Assembly: GCF_003096555.1 (NCBI RefSeq)
Contig: NZ_QEKM01000001.1
Location: 1,550,001-1,614,000, forward strand
DNA from: Simplicispira sp. 125
GTDB taxonomy: Bacteria > Pseudomonadota > Gammaproteobacteria > Burkholderiales > Burkholderiaceae_C
DNA length: 64,000 nucleotides
Reading direction: 5' to 3'
The notes beneath the pieces were generated by a model. That model was not told the origin of the DNA. It was given only the letters and a program-made list of their open reading frames with translations, and made no database searches. Positions 29,108-37,598 of the stretch are shown piece after piece (within the stretch, counting starts at the first letter, position 1; every line of letters begins with the position of its first letter). The translations under genes were made by a program, and so were the position numbers.

Positions 29108-30205
29108 ATGAATACACTGCAATCTTCCCCCGACCTGTCCAGCCTGCGCGTCCAGATCGACAACATTGACCAGCAGTTGCTGACTTTGCTGAACCAGCGC
29201 GCCTTGGTGGCCGAGCGCGTCGGCGAAGTCAAGAAGCGCGAGGGCACGCCCTTCTTCCGCCCCGACCGCGTGGCGCAGGTCATCGAAAAAATCCAGGCCG
29301 CCAACCCTGGGCCGCTCAAAAGCGCCCATGTCACCGCTATCTGGCGCGAAATCATGTCCGCCTGTCTGGCACTTGAATCGCCCCAGCGCGTGGCCGTCTT
29401 GGGACCAGAAGGCACGTTCTGCGAGCAAGCCGCCATCGAATTCTTTGGCGGCGCTGCCGACATCGTTTATTGCGCCAACTTTGATGAAGTGTTTCACGCT
29501 ACAGCATCGGGAAGCGCCCAATTTGGCGTGGTCGGTGTTGAAAACTCGGTGGAAGGCGTTGTTACGCGCTCGCTCGACCTGTTTTTGCACACCCCCACGC
29601 ATGTCGTGGGAGAAGTCAGCCTGCTGGTCCGGCACAATCTGCTGCGCACCAGCCCCTCCGTCGACGGTATCGAGGCCGTTTTGGCCCACCCGCAGGCCCT
29701 GGCCCAATGCCAGGCCTGGCTGTCCAAGCACCTGCCGCATGTCGAGCGCCGCCCTGTCTCCAGCAATGCCGAAGGCGCACGTCTGGCTGCAACCAACCCG
29801 GCCTGGGCAGCCCTGGCCAGCGATCGCGCCGCAACGCAGTTTGGCCTGCATATCGTGGCACACGCCATCCAGGACGATGCCTACAACCGCACACGGTTTG
29901 CCATCATCTGCTTGCCGCATACGCTGGACACGCCGCCGCCGTCGGCGCGCGACTGCACCAGCCTGATCGTCTCCGTACCCAACGAACCCGGCGCCGTGCA
30001 CGATCTGCTGGTCCCGCTCAAAAAGCACGGCGTATCCATGACGCGCTTCGAGTCGCGCCCGGCACGCACCGGCCAGTGGGAATACTATTTTTACATCGAC
30101 ATCGACGGCCACCCGAGCCAGCCCCATGTCAGTGCCGCGCTCCTCGAATTGCGCAGTTTGTGCGCCTTCTACAAAGTGCTGGGCACCTACCCGGTGACGC
30201 CATGA
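29108..30205 (+). CDS. pheA: bifunctional chorismate mutase/prephenate dehydratase (P-protein)
   Basis: This enzyme makes phenylpyruvate from chorismate. The chorismate mutase domain (about residues 10-90: LRVQIDNIDQQLLTLLNQRALVAERVGEVK) is followed by the dehydratase domain (about 97-270: VAVLGPEGTFCEQAA, then GVVGVENSVEGVVTRSLDLF). A C-terminal ACT domain (about 280-358) contains the phenylalanine-sensing GAVHDLL and ESRPARTGQWEYYFYID motifs, so feedback inhibition is expected. Length is 365 aa. It lies between serC and tyrA in the aromatic supraoperon. Confidence 0.97.
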   Translation: MNTLQSSPDLSSLRVQIDNIDQQLLTLLNQRALVAERVGEVKKREGTPFFRPDRVAQVIEKIQAANPGPLKSAHVTAIWREIMSACLALESPQRVAVLGPEGTFCEQAAIEFFGGAADIVYCANFDEVFHATASGSAQFGVVGVENSVEGVVTRSLDLFLHTPTHVVGEVSLLVRHNLLRTSPSVDGIEAVLAHPQALAQCQAWLSKHLPHVERRPVSSNAEGARLAATNPAWAALASDRAATQFGLHIVAHAIQDDAYNRTRFAIICLPHTLDTPPPSARDCTSLIVSVPNEPGAVHDLLVPLKKHGVSMTRFESRPARTGQWEYYFYIDIDGHPSQPHVSAALLELRSLCAFYKVLGTYPVTP

Positions 30206-30268
30206 TCTTGCACAGCCCTGCCCACCTCATTGCGCCGCGTGCAGCGCCCGACACAGCCAGGACTCCCC

Positions 30269-31153
30269 ATGTTTGAACAATTGGGTCTGATCGGCTGTGG
30301 CCTCATGGGCGGCTCTTTTGCTCTGGCCCTCAAGCGTGCAGGCTTGGTGCAGCGCGTAGTGGGCTATAGCAAATCCCCCTCCACCACGGATCGCGCCCGC
30401 CAGCTCGGCGTGATCGACGTGGAAGCCCCTTCTGCTCTGCTGGCAGTGGCCGGCGCCGACATCGTGCTGCTGGCAGTCCCGGTATCGGCCACGGAAGCCA
30501 CCCTCAAGGCCATCAAGCACCTGGTGACTCCCCAGATGCTGGTGATGGACGTGGGCTCCACCAAGGCCGATGTGGTGCAGGCCGCCGAGCGGTCCTTGCG
30601 CGACAAGGTCGGCTCGTTTGTGCCGGCACACCCGATTACGGGGCGCGAAGTCTCGGGCGTGGAGCACGCCGAAGCCGAGCTTTACACCGGCCGCCAAGTC
30701 ATCCTGACGCCTACAGAACGCACTCTCACGGTGCAGCTGCAACGCGCGCAGGACGTCTGGACGGCCTTGGGCTGCCGCGTCACCAGCATGTCGCCTGAGG
30801 CGCACGACAACGCCTTTGCTGCCGTCAGCCATCTGCCGCACCTGCTGGCCTTCGCAATGGTCAATAGCATCACGGGACAGGAACATGCCGACACCTTCCT
30901 GTCGCTGGCAGGCCCGGGCTTTCGGGATTTCACCCGCATTGCGGCGAGCGACCCCAAGATGTGGCGTGACATCTTCCTGTCCAACCGCGAGGAGCTGCTG
31001 GCCCAATCCAGCCTGTTCCAGCAAACCTTGCAGCGCCTCGAGCAAGCCATGCTCAGCAACAACGCCCAGACCATTGAGGACATGCTCACCCTGGCCAGCG
31101 AAACCCGTGCACACTGGCGCATGGGCGCACAGCGCTCCCTCAAAAACCGCTAA
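30269..31153 (+). CDS. tyrA: prephenate dehydrogenase
   Basis: This NAD(P)-dependent enzyme oxidises prephenate toward tyrosine. The Rossmann motif LGLIGCGLMGGSFALALKRAG is at the N-terminus. DVGSTKADVV near residue 92, PAHPITGREVSGVEHA near 115 and the AVSHLPHLLAFAMVNS segment near 190 are conserved in TyrA. Length is 294 aa from the ATG at 30269; an upstream in-frame start at 30230 lacks family similarity. There is no mutase or ACT domain. aroA-cmk follows after 60 bp. Confidence 0.93.
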   Translation: MFEQLGLIGCGLMGGSFALALKRAGLVQRVVGYSKSPSTTDRARQLGVIDVEAPSALLAVAGADIVLLAVPVSATEATLKAIKHLVTPQMLVMDVGSTKADVVQAAERSLRDKVGSFVPAHPITGREVSGVEHAEAELYTGRQVILTPTERTLTVQLQRAQDVWTALGCRVTSMSPEAHDNAFAAVSHLPHLLAFAMVNSITGQEHADTFLSLAGPGFRDFTRIAASDPKMWRDIFLSNREELLAQSSLFQQTLQRLEQAMLSNNAQTIEDMLTLASETRAHWRMGAQRSLKNR

Positions 31154-31213
31154 CCCGGCGCCTGGCGGCCGGCCAACGGCCGACCGGTATGCCATTGCCC
31201 CGGACAGCTTTCG

Positions 31214-33244
31214 ATGTATTCCACCGCTTTTCTTGATCTCCCCGCGCTCCAGTCGGCCCAGGGCAGCGTGCAGCTGCCAGGCTCTAAAAGCATCTCCAAC
31301 CGCGTACTGCTGCTGGCAGCGCTGAGCCAGGGCACCACCACGGTGCACGACCTGCTGGCATCCGACGATACCCGCGTCATGCTCGATGCCCTGCGCCAAC
31401 TGGGCTGTGGCGTTGAAGAAGACGGCGCGCAGGCGCGTATCACCGGGCTGGGTGGCCGCCAGCCCACATCCCCCGCCACCTTGTTTCTGGGCAACGCAGG
31501 CACGGCCATGCGCCCCCTCACGGCGGCACTGGCCCTGCTGGGCGGTGTGTTTGAACTCAGCGGCATTGCACGCATGCATGAGCGCCCGATTGGCGACCTG
31601 GTGGACGCCTTGCGCCAGCTGGGTTGCCACATCGACTACCTGGGCAATGACGGCTACCCGCCGCTGCGCATTGCGCAGCCTGATGGCGTGCCCGCCCTGG
31701 CACTGTCCACCCCGATCCGCGTGCGTGGCGACGTTTCCAGCCAGTTCCTGACCGCACTGCTCATGGCCCTGCCCCTGGCGGCTACACACCAGGATGTGGT
31801 CATCGAGGTGGTGGGCGAGCTGATCTCCAAGCCCTACATCCACATCACCCTGCAGCTGCTGGAACGCTTTGGCATCACGGTGCACCACGAAAACTGGCAG
31901 CGTTTCACCATAGCAGCGGGCAGCAGCTACCGCTCACCGAGCAGCATCCATGTCGAGGCGGATGCCTCTTCCGCTAGCTATTTCATAGCTGCTGGCGCAA
32001 TTGCAGCGGGCGGTGGAATGCAAAATGGCATAAAAATTCTGGGCGTAGGACTCGACTCCATCCAGGGTGACATCCGCTTTGTCGAAGCGGCCCAGGCCAT
32101 GGGCGCACACATTACTGGCGGTCCCAACTGGCTGCAAATTGGGCGCGGCGCCTGGCCGCTCAAGGCCATCGACCTGGACTGCAACCACATCCCCGATGCC
32201 GCCATGACGCTGTCCGTGATGGCGCTGTATGCACAAGGCACCACCAGCTTGCGCAACATCGCCAGCTGGCGCGTCAAGGAAACCGACCGCATCGCCGCCA
32301 TGGCCACCGAGCTGCGCAAGCTGGGTGCCACCGTGGAGGAAACAGCTGACTCCATCCACATCACGCCGCCCGCCACCCCGGGCGACTGGCGCGCCGCCAG
32401 CATCCACACCTATGACGACCACCGCGTCGCCATGTGCTTCTCGCTGGCGGCTTTCAACCCGGCGGGTCTGCCCGTGCGCATCCAAGACCCCCAGTGCGTT
32501 GCCAAGACTTTTCCGGACTACTTTGAAGCCCTGTTCTCCATCACTCAGGCGCTGCCTGCGCAGATTCCCGTGATCTGCATTGATGGCCCCACAGCCTCGG
32601 GTAAAGGTACCGTGGCCGCTGCCGTGGCACAGCGCCTGGGTTATCGGTTTCTCGATTCGGGCGCGATGTACCGCATCACGGCCCTGGCCGCCACGCGCGC
32701 CGGACTGCCCATCGACGCCGGCCATGAAGCGCAAATCGCCACCCTGGCCCGCCAACTCCCGGTGCGCTTCGAGGGCGGACAGGTGTGGCTGGGCAACGAC
32801 GACGTGACCGACGCCATCCGCACCGAAGAAGCAGGTATGAACGCCTCGCGTGTGTCAGCCCTGCCCGCCGTGCGCACTGCATTGGTCGATCTGCAACACA
32901 GCTTTCGCCGCCTGCCCGGCCTGGTCGCCGATGGGCGCGACATGGGCACGGTCATTTTTCCAGATGCTCCGCTGAAGGTTTACCTGACAGCCAGTGCCGC
33001 GTGCCGTGCCGAGCGACGCTACCAGCAATTGATTGCCAAGGGCTTAGCCGCTACAATAGCCGACCTTCGCGCAGACTTGGAGGCGCGCGACGCCCGGGAC
33101 ATGTCCCGCCGCGTCGCCCCCTTGAAGCCCGCGCAGGACGCTCTGGTACTGGACAACTCCGAACTCACGATCGAACAGGCCGTGGATCAGGTGCTTGGCT
33201 GGTGGCAACAGCGCCAGCCTTTCGCGTCCAGCGCGCAAGACTGA
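31214..33244 (+). CDS. aroA-cmk: bifunctional 3-phosphoshikimate 1-carboxyvinyltransferase/cytidylate kinase
   Basis: This is a 676-aa fusion in one uninterrupted frame. Residues 1 to about 443 are EPSP synthase ([19 protein letters not shown], then [15 protein letters not shown], and the late [17 protein letters not shown] and [12 protein letters not shown]). From about residue 450 comes cytidylate kinase, with P-loop [29 protein letters not shown] and [15 protein letters not shown]. The linker is only about six residues. One half serves the shikimate pathway, the other CMP/dCMP phosphorylation. Fusions of this kind are known in Comamonadaceae. Residues near 255-272 pass through repeat-like A+T-rich sequence. 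Confidence 0.95.
   Translation: MYSTAFLDLPALQSAQGSVQLPGSKSISNRVLLLAALSQGTTTVHDLLASDDTRVMLDALRQLGCGVEEDGAQARITGLGGRQPTSPATLFLGNAGTAMRPLTAALALLGGVFELSGIARMHERPIGDLVDALRQLGCHIDYLGNDGYPPLRIAQPDGVPALALSTPIRVRGDVSSQFLTALLMALPLAATHQDVVIEVVGELISKPYIHITLQLLERFGITVHHENWQRFTIAAGSSYRSPSSIHVEADASSASYFIAAGAIAAGGGMQNGIKILGVGLDSIQGDIRFVEAAQAMGAHITGGPNWLQIGRGAWPLKAIDLDCNHIPDAAMTLSVMALYAQGTTSLRNIASWRVKETDRIAAMATELRKLGATVEETADSIHITPPATPGDWRAASIHTYDDHRVAMCFSLAAFNPAGLPVRIQDPQCVAKTFPDYFEALFSITQALPAQIPVICIDGPTASGKGTVAAAVAQRLGYRFLDSGAMYRITALAATRAGLPIDAGHEAQIATLARQLPVRFEGGQVWLGNDDVTDAIRTEEAGMNASRVSALPAVRTALVDLQHSFRRLPGLVADGRDMGTVIFPDAPLKVYLTASAACRAERRYQQLIAKGLAATIADLRADLEARDARDMSRRVAPLKPAQDALVLDNSELTIEQAVDQVLGWWQQRQPFASSAQD
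31974..32037. repeat. dispersed-repeat-like sequence inside aroA-cmk
   Basis: TAGCTATTTCATAGCTGCTGGCGC and the following TGCAAAATGGCATAAAAATT share the head and arm style of the intergenic repeat. They encode [21 protein letters not shown], where the SASYF motif is expected in AroA. The frame is intact. Whether this is a repeat copy or chance similarity is not settled. Confidence 0.3.
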
Positions 33245-33415
33245 AACGGGGCCTCGTGCCTCACACCGGCCCATACCGCCAGCCCCGCGCAGCAGCGCAC
33301 CGGCAGTATGGTTCTTTAACGAACCCGCGGTTCTTCCGCACCACCAGCCGCCACGCGCAGTCTTTGAAACCGCAGCAATCGTGTTGCCGTAAACCTGTTC
33401 GTGGCAAGGAAATAC

Positions 33416-35101
33416 ATGTCTGAATCTTTTGCCGCCCTTTTTGAAGAATCCCTGCAACGCACCGAAATGCGCCCAGGCGAAGTCATCACCGCCGAAGTCG
33501 TGCGCGTGGAACACAGCTTCGTCGTGGTCAACGCCGGCCTCAAGTCTGAAGCCTACGTGCCGCTGGAAGAGTTCAAGAACGACAAGGGCGAAGTTGAAGT
33601 CCAGGTAGGCGACTTCGTTTCGGTCGCCATCGGCTCGATCGAAAACGGCTACGGCGACACCATCCTGTCGCGCGACACCGCCAAGCGCCTCGCTTCGTGG
33701 ATGAGCCTGGAAAAGGCCCTGGAGTCCGGCGAATTCGTCACCGGCACCACCAGCGGCAAGGTCAAGGGCGGTCTGACCGTTCTGGTCAACGGCATCCGCG
33801 CCTTCCTGCCCGGCTCGCTGATCGATACCCGTCCGATCAAGGATCTGACGCCGTACGAAAACAAGACCATGGAATTCAAGGTCATCAAGCTCGACCGCAA
33901 ACGCAACAACGTGGTGCTGAGCCGCCGCGCCGTGGTGGAAGCCTCCATGGGCGAAGAGCGCGCCAAGCTGATGGAAACCCTGAAAGAAGGCTCCATCGTT
34001 CAAGGCGTGGTCAAGAACATCACCGAATACGGTGCCTTTGTGGACCTGGGCGGCATCGACGGCCTGCTGCACATCACCGACATGGCGTGGCGCCGTGTGC
34101 GCCACCCCTCTGAGGTGGTCACCGCCGGCCAGGAAATCATGGCCAAGATCCTCAAGTTCGACACCGAAAAGAACCGTGTCTCGCTGGGTCTCAAGCAAAT
34201 GGGCGACGACCCATGGATGGGTGTTTCGCGCCGCTACCCACAAAGCACCCGCCTGTTCGGCAAGATCACGAACATTGCCGACTACGGCGCGTTCGTCGAA
34301 CTCGAGCCCGGCATCGAAGGCCTGGTGCACGTCTCCGAGATGGACTGGACGAACAAGAACATCGCTCCTTCCAAGCTCGTCACCCTGGGCGACGAAGTCG
34401 AAGTCATGGTCCTCGAGATCGACGAAGACAAGCGCCGCATCAGCCTGGGCATGAAGCAGTGCAAGGCCAACCCCTGGCAAGAGTTCGCACAGGACACCAA
34501 GCGTGGCGACCGCGTCAAGGGCCCCATCAAGTCGATCACCGACTTCGGCGTGTTCGTGGGCCTGGCTGCCGGTATCGACGGCCTGGTGCACCTGTCTGAC
34601 CTCTCCTGGAACGAAACCGGCGAGGCCGCCGTGCGCAACTACAAGAAGGGCCAGGAAGTCGAAGCCATCGTGCTGGCCGTGGACGTGGACCGCGAGCGCA
34701 TCTCCCTGGGCATCAAGCAGCTCGACGGCGATCCGTTCACGACCTTCGTGACCGTGAACGACAAGGGCCAGACGGTGACCGGAAAGGTCAAGACCGTGGA
34801 CGCCCGCGGCGCTGAAATCGACCTCGGTGACGACATCATCGGCTACCTGCGTGCTTCGGAAATCTCCCGCGACCGCGTGGAAGACGCCCGCAACGTGCTC
34901 AAGGAAGGCGACGAAGTCACGGCCGTGGTGGTCAACGTGGATCGCAAGACCCGCAACATCCAGCTGTCCATCAAGCAAAAGGACATGATCGACGAGCAAG
35001 GTGCCATGGCCAACCTGAGCCAGCAGTCGAGCCGCGAAAGCGCTGGCACGACCAGCCTGGGCGCCCTGTTGCGTGCCAAACTGGACAATTCCGAGAAGTA
35101 A
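33416..35101 (+). CDS. rpsA: 30S ribosomal protein S1
   Basis: S1 is the large mRNA-binding ribosomal protein. Six S1 motifs are visible, each with a variant of the [26 protein letters not shown] pattern. The C-terminal motifs have the degenerate SIKQKD endings. Length is 561 aa from the ATG at 33416, with a good AAGGAAATAC ribosome site. It lies directly after cmk and before ihfB, the classic order. A strong terminator follows 27 bp after its stop. Confidence 0.97.
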   Translation: MSESFAALFEESLQRTEMRPGEVITAEVVRVEHSFVVVNAGLKSEAYVPLEEFKNDKGEVEVQVGDFVSVAIGSIENGYGDTILSRDTAKRLASWMSLEKALESGEFVTGTTSGKVKGGLTVLVNGIRAFLPGSLIDTRPIKDLTPYENKTMEFKVIKLDRKRNNVVLSRRAVVEASMGEERAKLMETLKEGSIVQGVVKNITEYGAFVDLGGIDGLLHITDMAWRRVRHPSEVVTAGQEIMAKILKFDTEKNRVSLGLKQMGDDPWMGVSRRYPQSTRLFGKITNIADYGAFVELEPGIEGLVHVSEMDWTNKNIAPSKLVTLGDEVEVMVLEIDEDKRRISLGMKQCKANPWQEFAQDTKRGDRVKGPIKSITDFGVFVGLAAGIDGLVHLSDLSWNETGEAAVRNYKKGQEVEAIVLAVDVDRERISLGIKQLDGDPFTTFVTVNDKGQTVTGKVKTVDARGAEIDLGDDIIGYLRASEISRDRVEDARNVLKEGDEVTAVVVNVDRKTRNIQLSIKQKDMIDEQGAMANLSQQSSRESAGTTSLGALLRAKLDNSEK

Positions 35102-35127
35102 AAAACCCGTAACGGTTTGAAGCAAGG

Positions 35128-35163
35128 CCGGGTGGGTGCACAATGCGCCCACCCGGTTTTTTT
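35128..35163 (+). terminator. rho-independent terminator after rpsA
   Basis: CCGGGTGGG pairs with CCCACCCGG around an 11-nt loop and is followed by seven T. It lies between rpsA and ihfB, 17 bp before the ihfB start, so ihfB is expressed by read-through or from its own promoter. Confidence 0.85.
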
Positions 35164-35179
35164 ATTGAAACATTTTGTT

Positions 35180-35485
35180 ATGACACGATCCGATCTCGTT
35201 GAAGAGCTTGCCGCCCGCTTTAGCCAGCTCACGCACCGCGATGCCGAATTCGCCGTCAAGACATTGCTCGACGCTGTCGGCGAAGCCCTGGTACGCGGGC
35301 ACCGCATTGAGGTGCGCGGCTTTGGCAGCTTCTCCATCAACCACCGCCCCCCACGCATGGGGCGCAATCCCCGCAGCGGCGAGGCCGTGGCTATTCCCGC
35401 CAAGCGCGTACCCCATTTCAAGCCAGGCAAGGCCTTGCGCGAAGCCGTAGACAAACGCACCGCAGAGCTGGAAGGCACGGGTTGA
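35180..35485 (+). CDS. ihfB: integration host factor subunit beta
   Basis: IhfB forms the IHF heterodimer with IhfA and bends DNA at specific sites. The 101-aa protein from the ATG at 35180 ([14 protein letters not shown]) has the HU/IHF signature [24 protein letters not shown]. The beta-arm proline follows, and the C-terminus [14 protein letters not shown] is typical. It lies after rpsA and its terminator, as in most beta- and gammaproteobacteria. Confidence 0.96.
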   Translation: MTRSDLVEELAARFSQLTHRDAEFAVKTLLDAVGEALVRGHRIEVRGFGSFSINHRPPRMGRNPRSGEAVAIPAKRVPHFKPGKALREAVDKRTAELEGTG

Positions 35486-35493
35486 TTGGCGCT

Positions 35494-35547
35494 ATTTAAT
35501 CAATAGCTTGCAGCGCTTTACCTATCTGCGGCTTGGCCATTTTTTTC
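35494..35547. repeat. dispersed palindromic repeat, copy 4
   Basis: TTTAATCAATAGCTTGCAGCGC followed by TTTACCTATCTGCGGC and a GCCATTTTTTTC tail occupies the gap between ihfB and lapA. The right arm is degenerate. The tail ends in a T run, so it might also work as a weak terminator for ihfB. Confidence 0.55.
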
Positions 35548-35614
35548 AATTTTCTCCATCCACCCGGCCCAGCACACTGCGCCTCTTAGAATGGCGTCAC
35601 CACCGGGGAGACAC

Positions 35615-35917
35615 ATGAAATACCTCCTGTGGCTGCTCAAGGCAGCCCTTTTTTTTACCCTGTTCGCTTTCGCGCTGAACAACCAGCAGGATGCCACCGT
35701 GCATTTCTTCTTTGGCACCCAGTGGCGTGCGCCGCTGGTGCTGGTCGTGCTGACCGCTTTTGCAGCCGGGTTGGTGACCGGCGTGCTTGGCATGGTGCCG
35801 CGCTGGTGGAAGCACCGCGTAGCAGCCCGCCATACGCCCAAGCCGGCACCCACTGCAGCACCCGCAGCAGCCGCGCCTTCGCCGGACGTTGATAGCCAGC
35901 CGCCCCATGGAATTTGA
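35615..35917 (+). CDS. lapA: LapA-family inner membrane protein
   Basis: This 100-aa protein has two hydrophobic segments (about residues 3-20 and 40-62) separated by NNQQDATVHFFFGTQW, the signature of the LapA (DUF1049) family. A basic, then Ala/Pro-rich cytoplasmic tail follows. LapA works with LapB in control of lipopolysaccharide synthesis in E. coli. I start at the ATG at 35615, with GGGGAGA upstream. It overlaps lapB by 11 bp, so the two are co-translated. Confidence 0.88.
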   Translation: MKYLLWLLKAALFFTLFAFALNNQQDATVHFFFGTQWRAPLVLVVLTAFAAGLVTGVLGMVPRWWKHRVAARHTPKPAPTAAPAAAAPSPDVDSQPPHGI

Positions 35918-37064
35918 TCTCGTCTGGCTGCTGCTGGGTTTGCCGCTGGCCTTTGTGCTGGGATGGGGTGCATCGCGCCTGGACCTGCGCCAGTTGCGCG
36001 CTGAAAACCGCAACGTCCCGAAGGCGTATTTCAAGGGCTTGAACTTCCTGCTCAACGAACAGCAAGACAAAGCGATCGATGTCTTCATCGAGGCCGTGCA
36101 GAACGACCCCGATACCTCGGAACTGCACTTCGCGCTGGGCAACCTCTTCAGGCGCCGTGGCGAATACGACCGTGCCGTGCGCGTGCACGAGCACCTGCTC
36201 TCGCGCGGCGACCTCGGCCCCCGGGACCGCGAACGCGCCCAGCACGCCCTGGCGCTTGATTTCCTGAAAGCGGGGCTGCTGGACCGTGCCGAAGACGCCC
36301 TGGCACGCCTGGAAGGCACGCCCTTCGAAGAGCAGGCGCGGTTGGCGCTGCTCGCCATTTACGAACGTTCGCGGGACTGGCACCGTGCAGCCACCATTGC
36401 CAGCCAGATGCAGGCCGCAGGCCAGGGCAACTTCAGCACACGGCAGGCCCACTACCTGTGCGAGCAAGCCCTGGAGCATGTGGCACACGGCGACATCGAC
36501 AAGGCGAGCGCGCTACTGGACAAGGCCCGCGCCATTGCGCCGGAAGCCCCTCGCCCACGCATCGAACTGGCCCGACTGGCACAGGCCCAGGGCCAGCCGG
36601 ACATCGCCATCGCAACACTCAAAGCCCTGGCAACCGAGGCCCCCGCCGCCTTGCCCTTGGCGGCCACCCTGCTGGTCAAGACCGCACAGGCCAGTGGAAA
36701 AACAGCGCAGGCGCTAGAAGTGCTGCAGCGGCACTACGTGGCAGCGCCGTCCCTGGATGTGCTCGATGCCATCGTCGCATTGACCTCCCCGACCGAATCA
36801 CAGGCGACACAGGGCCGCCAGTGGTACCTGCGGCACCTGGAGACCGAACCGTCCCTGGTGGCTGCAGCCAAATGGATGGCCCAAGAACGGCTGGAGCACG
36901 AGCAACACCACACGCTGGTACAGCGCGCCCTCGACCATGCTGCGCAACCCCTCATGCGCTACCGCTGCGCGGCCTGCGGCTTCGAGGCGCGCCAGCATTT
37001 CTGGCAATGCCCTGGCTGCCAGACCTGGGACAGCTACCCGGCACGGCGCGTGGAAGAGTTGTGA
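35907..37064 (+). CDS. lapB: lipopolysaccharide assembly protein LapB
   Basis: LapB is an inner-membrane-anchored TPR protein that, in enterobacteria, recruits LpxC to FtsH and so limits LPS synthesis. It has an N-terminal anchor (about residues 3-20), NVPKAYFKGLNFLLNEQQDKAIDVFIEAV, then several TPR units. A C-terminal rubredoxin-like zinc knuckle, CAACGF and CPGCQTW, lies near residues 355-375. Length is 385 aa from the ATG at 35907. Adjacent lapA supports the assignment. Confidence 0.93.
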   Translation: MEFDLVWLLLGLPLAFVLGWGASRLDLRQLRAENRNVPKAYFKGLNFLLNEQQDKAIDVFIEAVQNDPDTSELHFALGNLFRRRGEYDRAVRVHEHLLSRGDLGPRDRERAQHALALDFLKAGLLDRAEDALARLEGTPFEEQARLALLAIYERSRDWHRAATIASQMQAAGQGNFSTRQAHYLCEQALEHVAHGDIDKASALLDKARAIAPEAPRPRIELARLAQAQGQPDIAIATLKALATEAPAALPLAATLLVKTAQASGKTAQALEVLQRHYVAAPSLDVLDAIVALTSPTESQATQGRQWYLRHLETEPSLVAAAKWMAQERLEHEQHHTLVQRALDHAAQPLMRYRCAACGFEARQHFWQCPGCQTWDSYPARRVEEL

Positions 37065-37112
37065 GTAACGCGCAACGATAGACCCGCAAGGATTCTTCAC
37101 CGGAGCACCCCC

Positions 37113-37412
37113 ATGCACAAGCAAGCCTTGGTCTTTGCAGCCCTGTTCGGCATGGCTCTCTCCTGCGCCGCCATCGATGTGAACCAGGCCACCGAGGCCG
37201 AGCTCGATAGCATCAAGGGCCTGGGCCCGGCCACCACCGAAAAAATCCTCCATGAACGGCAGAAAACCCCCTTCCAGGACTGGGCTGATCTGATCAGGCG
37301 CGTGAACGGCGTGGGCAAAGGCAGCGCCGCAAGATTGTCCGCCGCTGGACTGACTGTCGGCGGCCACGCCTTTGAGCCGGGCGGCACGGCACCGGCGCAA
37401 GACACCCGCTGA
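37113..37412 (+). CDS. ComEA-like helix-hairpin-helix DNA-binding protein
   Basis: This 99-aa secreted protein has a signal peptide (about residues 1-20, cleavage near CAA-ID). A paired helix-hairpin-helix domain follows: IDVNQATEAELDSIKGLGPATTEKILHER and a second hairpin VNGVGKGSAARLSAAG. This is the ComEA DNA-receptor fold used in natural transformation and in periplasmic DNA binding. It stands alone, 48 bp after lapB, with no other com genes in view. A competence role is an inference; the type IV pilus genes in this window would fit with one. Confidence 0.8.
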   Translation: MHKQALVFAALFGMALSCAAIDVNQATEAELDSIKGLGPATTEKILHERQKTPFQDWADLIRRVNGVGKGSAARLSAAGLTVGGHAFEPGGTAPAQDTR

Positions 37413-37487
37413 CGCTGGTTTTGCAAGGGCATCCGAAAGCACGGGACGCCAGCGCCAGACGCGCCCCGTAGAATCAAACCTGCAACA

Positions 37488-37598
37488 GGCCGCTAATATT
37501 CCCGCGGTCTGGCGTCGCTTGGGGCCGCTTTTTCGTCGGCCTCCTCCCCTGTACCACTGTCAGCAGCATTCCACGGCCACCCTGAGGATCCTCCGCGC
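37488..37598 (+). promoter_or_regulatory. possible structured leader (cis-regulatory RNA) of the mrp operon
   Basis: The 186-bp gap before mrpA has no open frame. A hairpin of GGCCG (37523-37527) and CGGCC (37537-37541) is followed at once by TCCTC (37542-37546). That run is exactly complementary to the GAGGA Shine-Dalgarno at 37584-37588, 10 bp before the start codon. This layout would allow ribosome-site sequestration. Cation-sensing riboswitches are known upstream of antiporter genes, but I cannot assign this to a named class. Confidence 0.4.
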
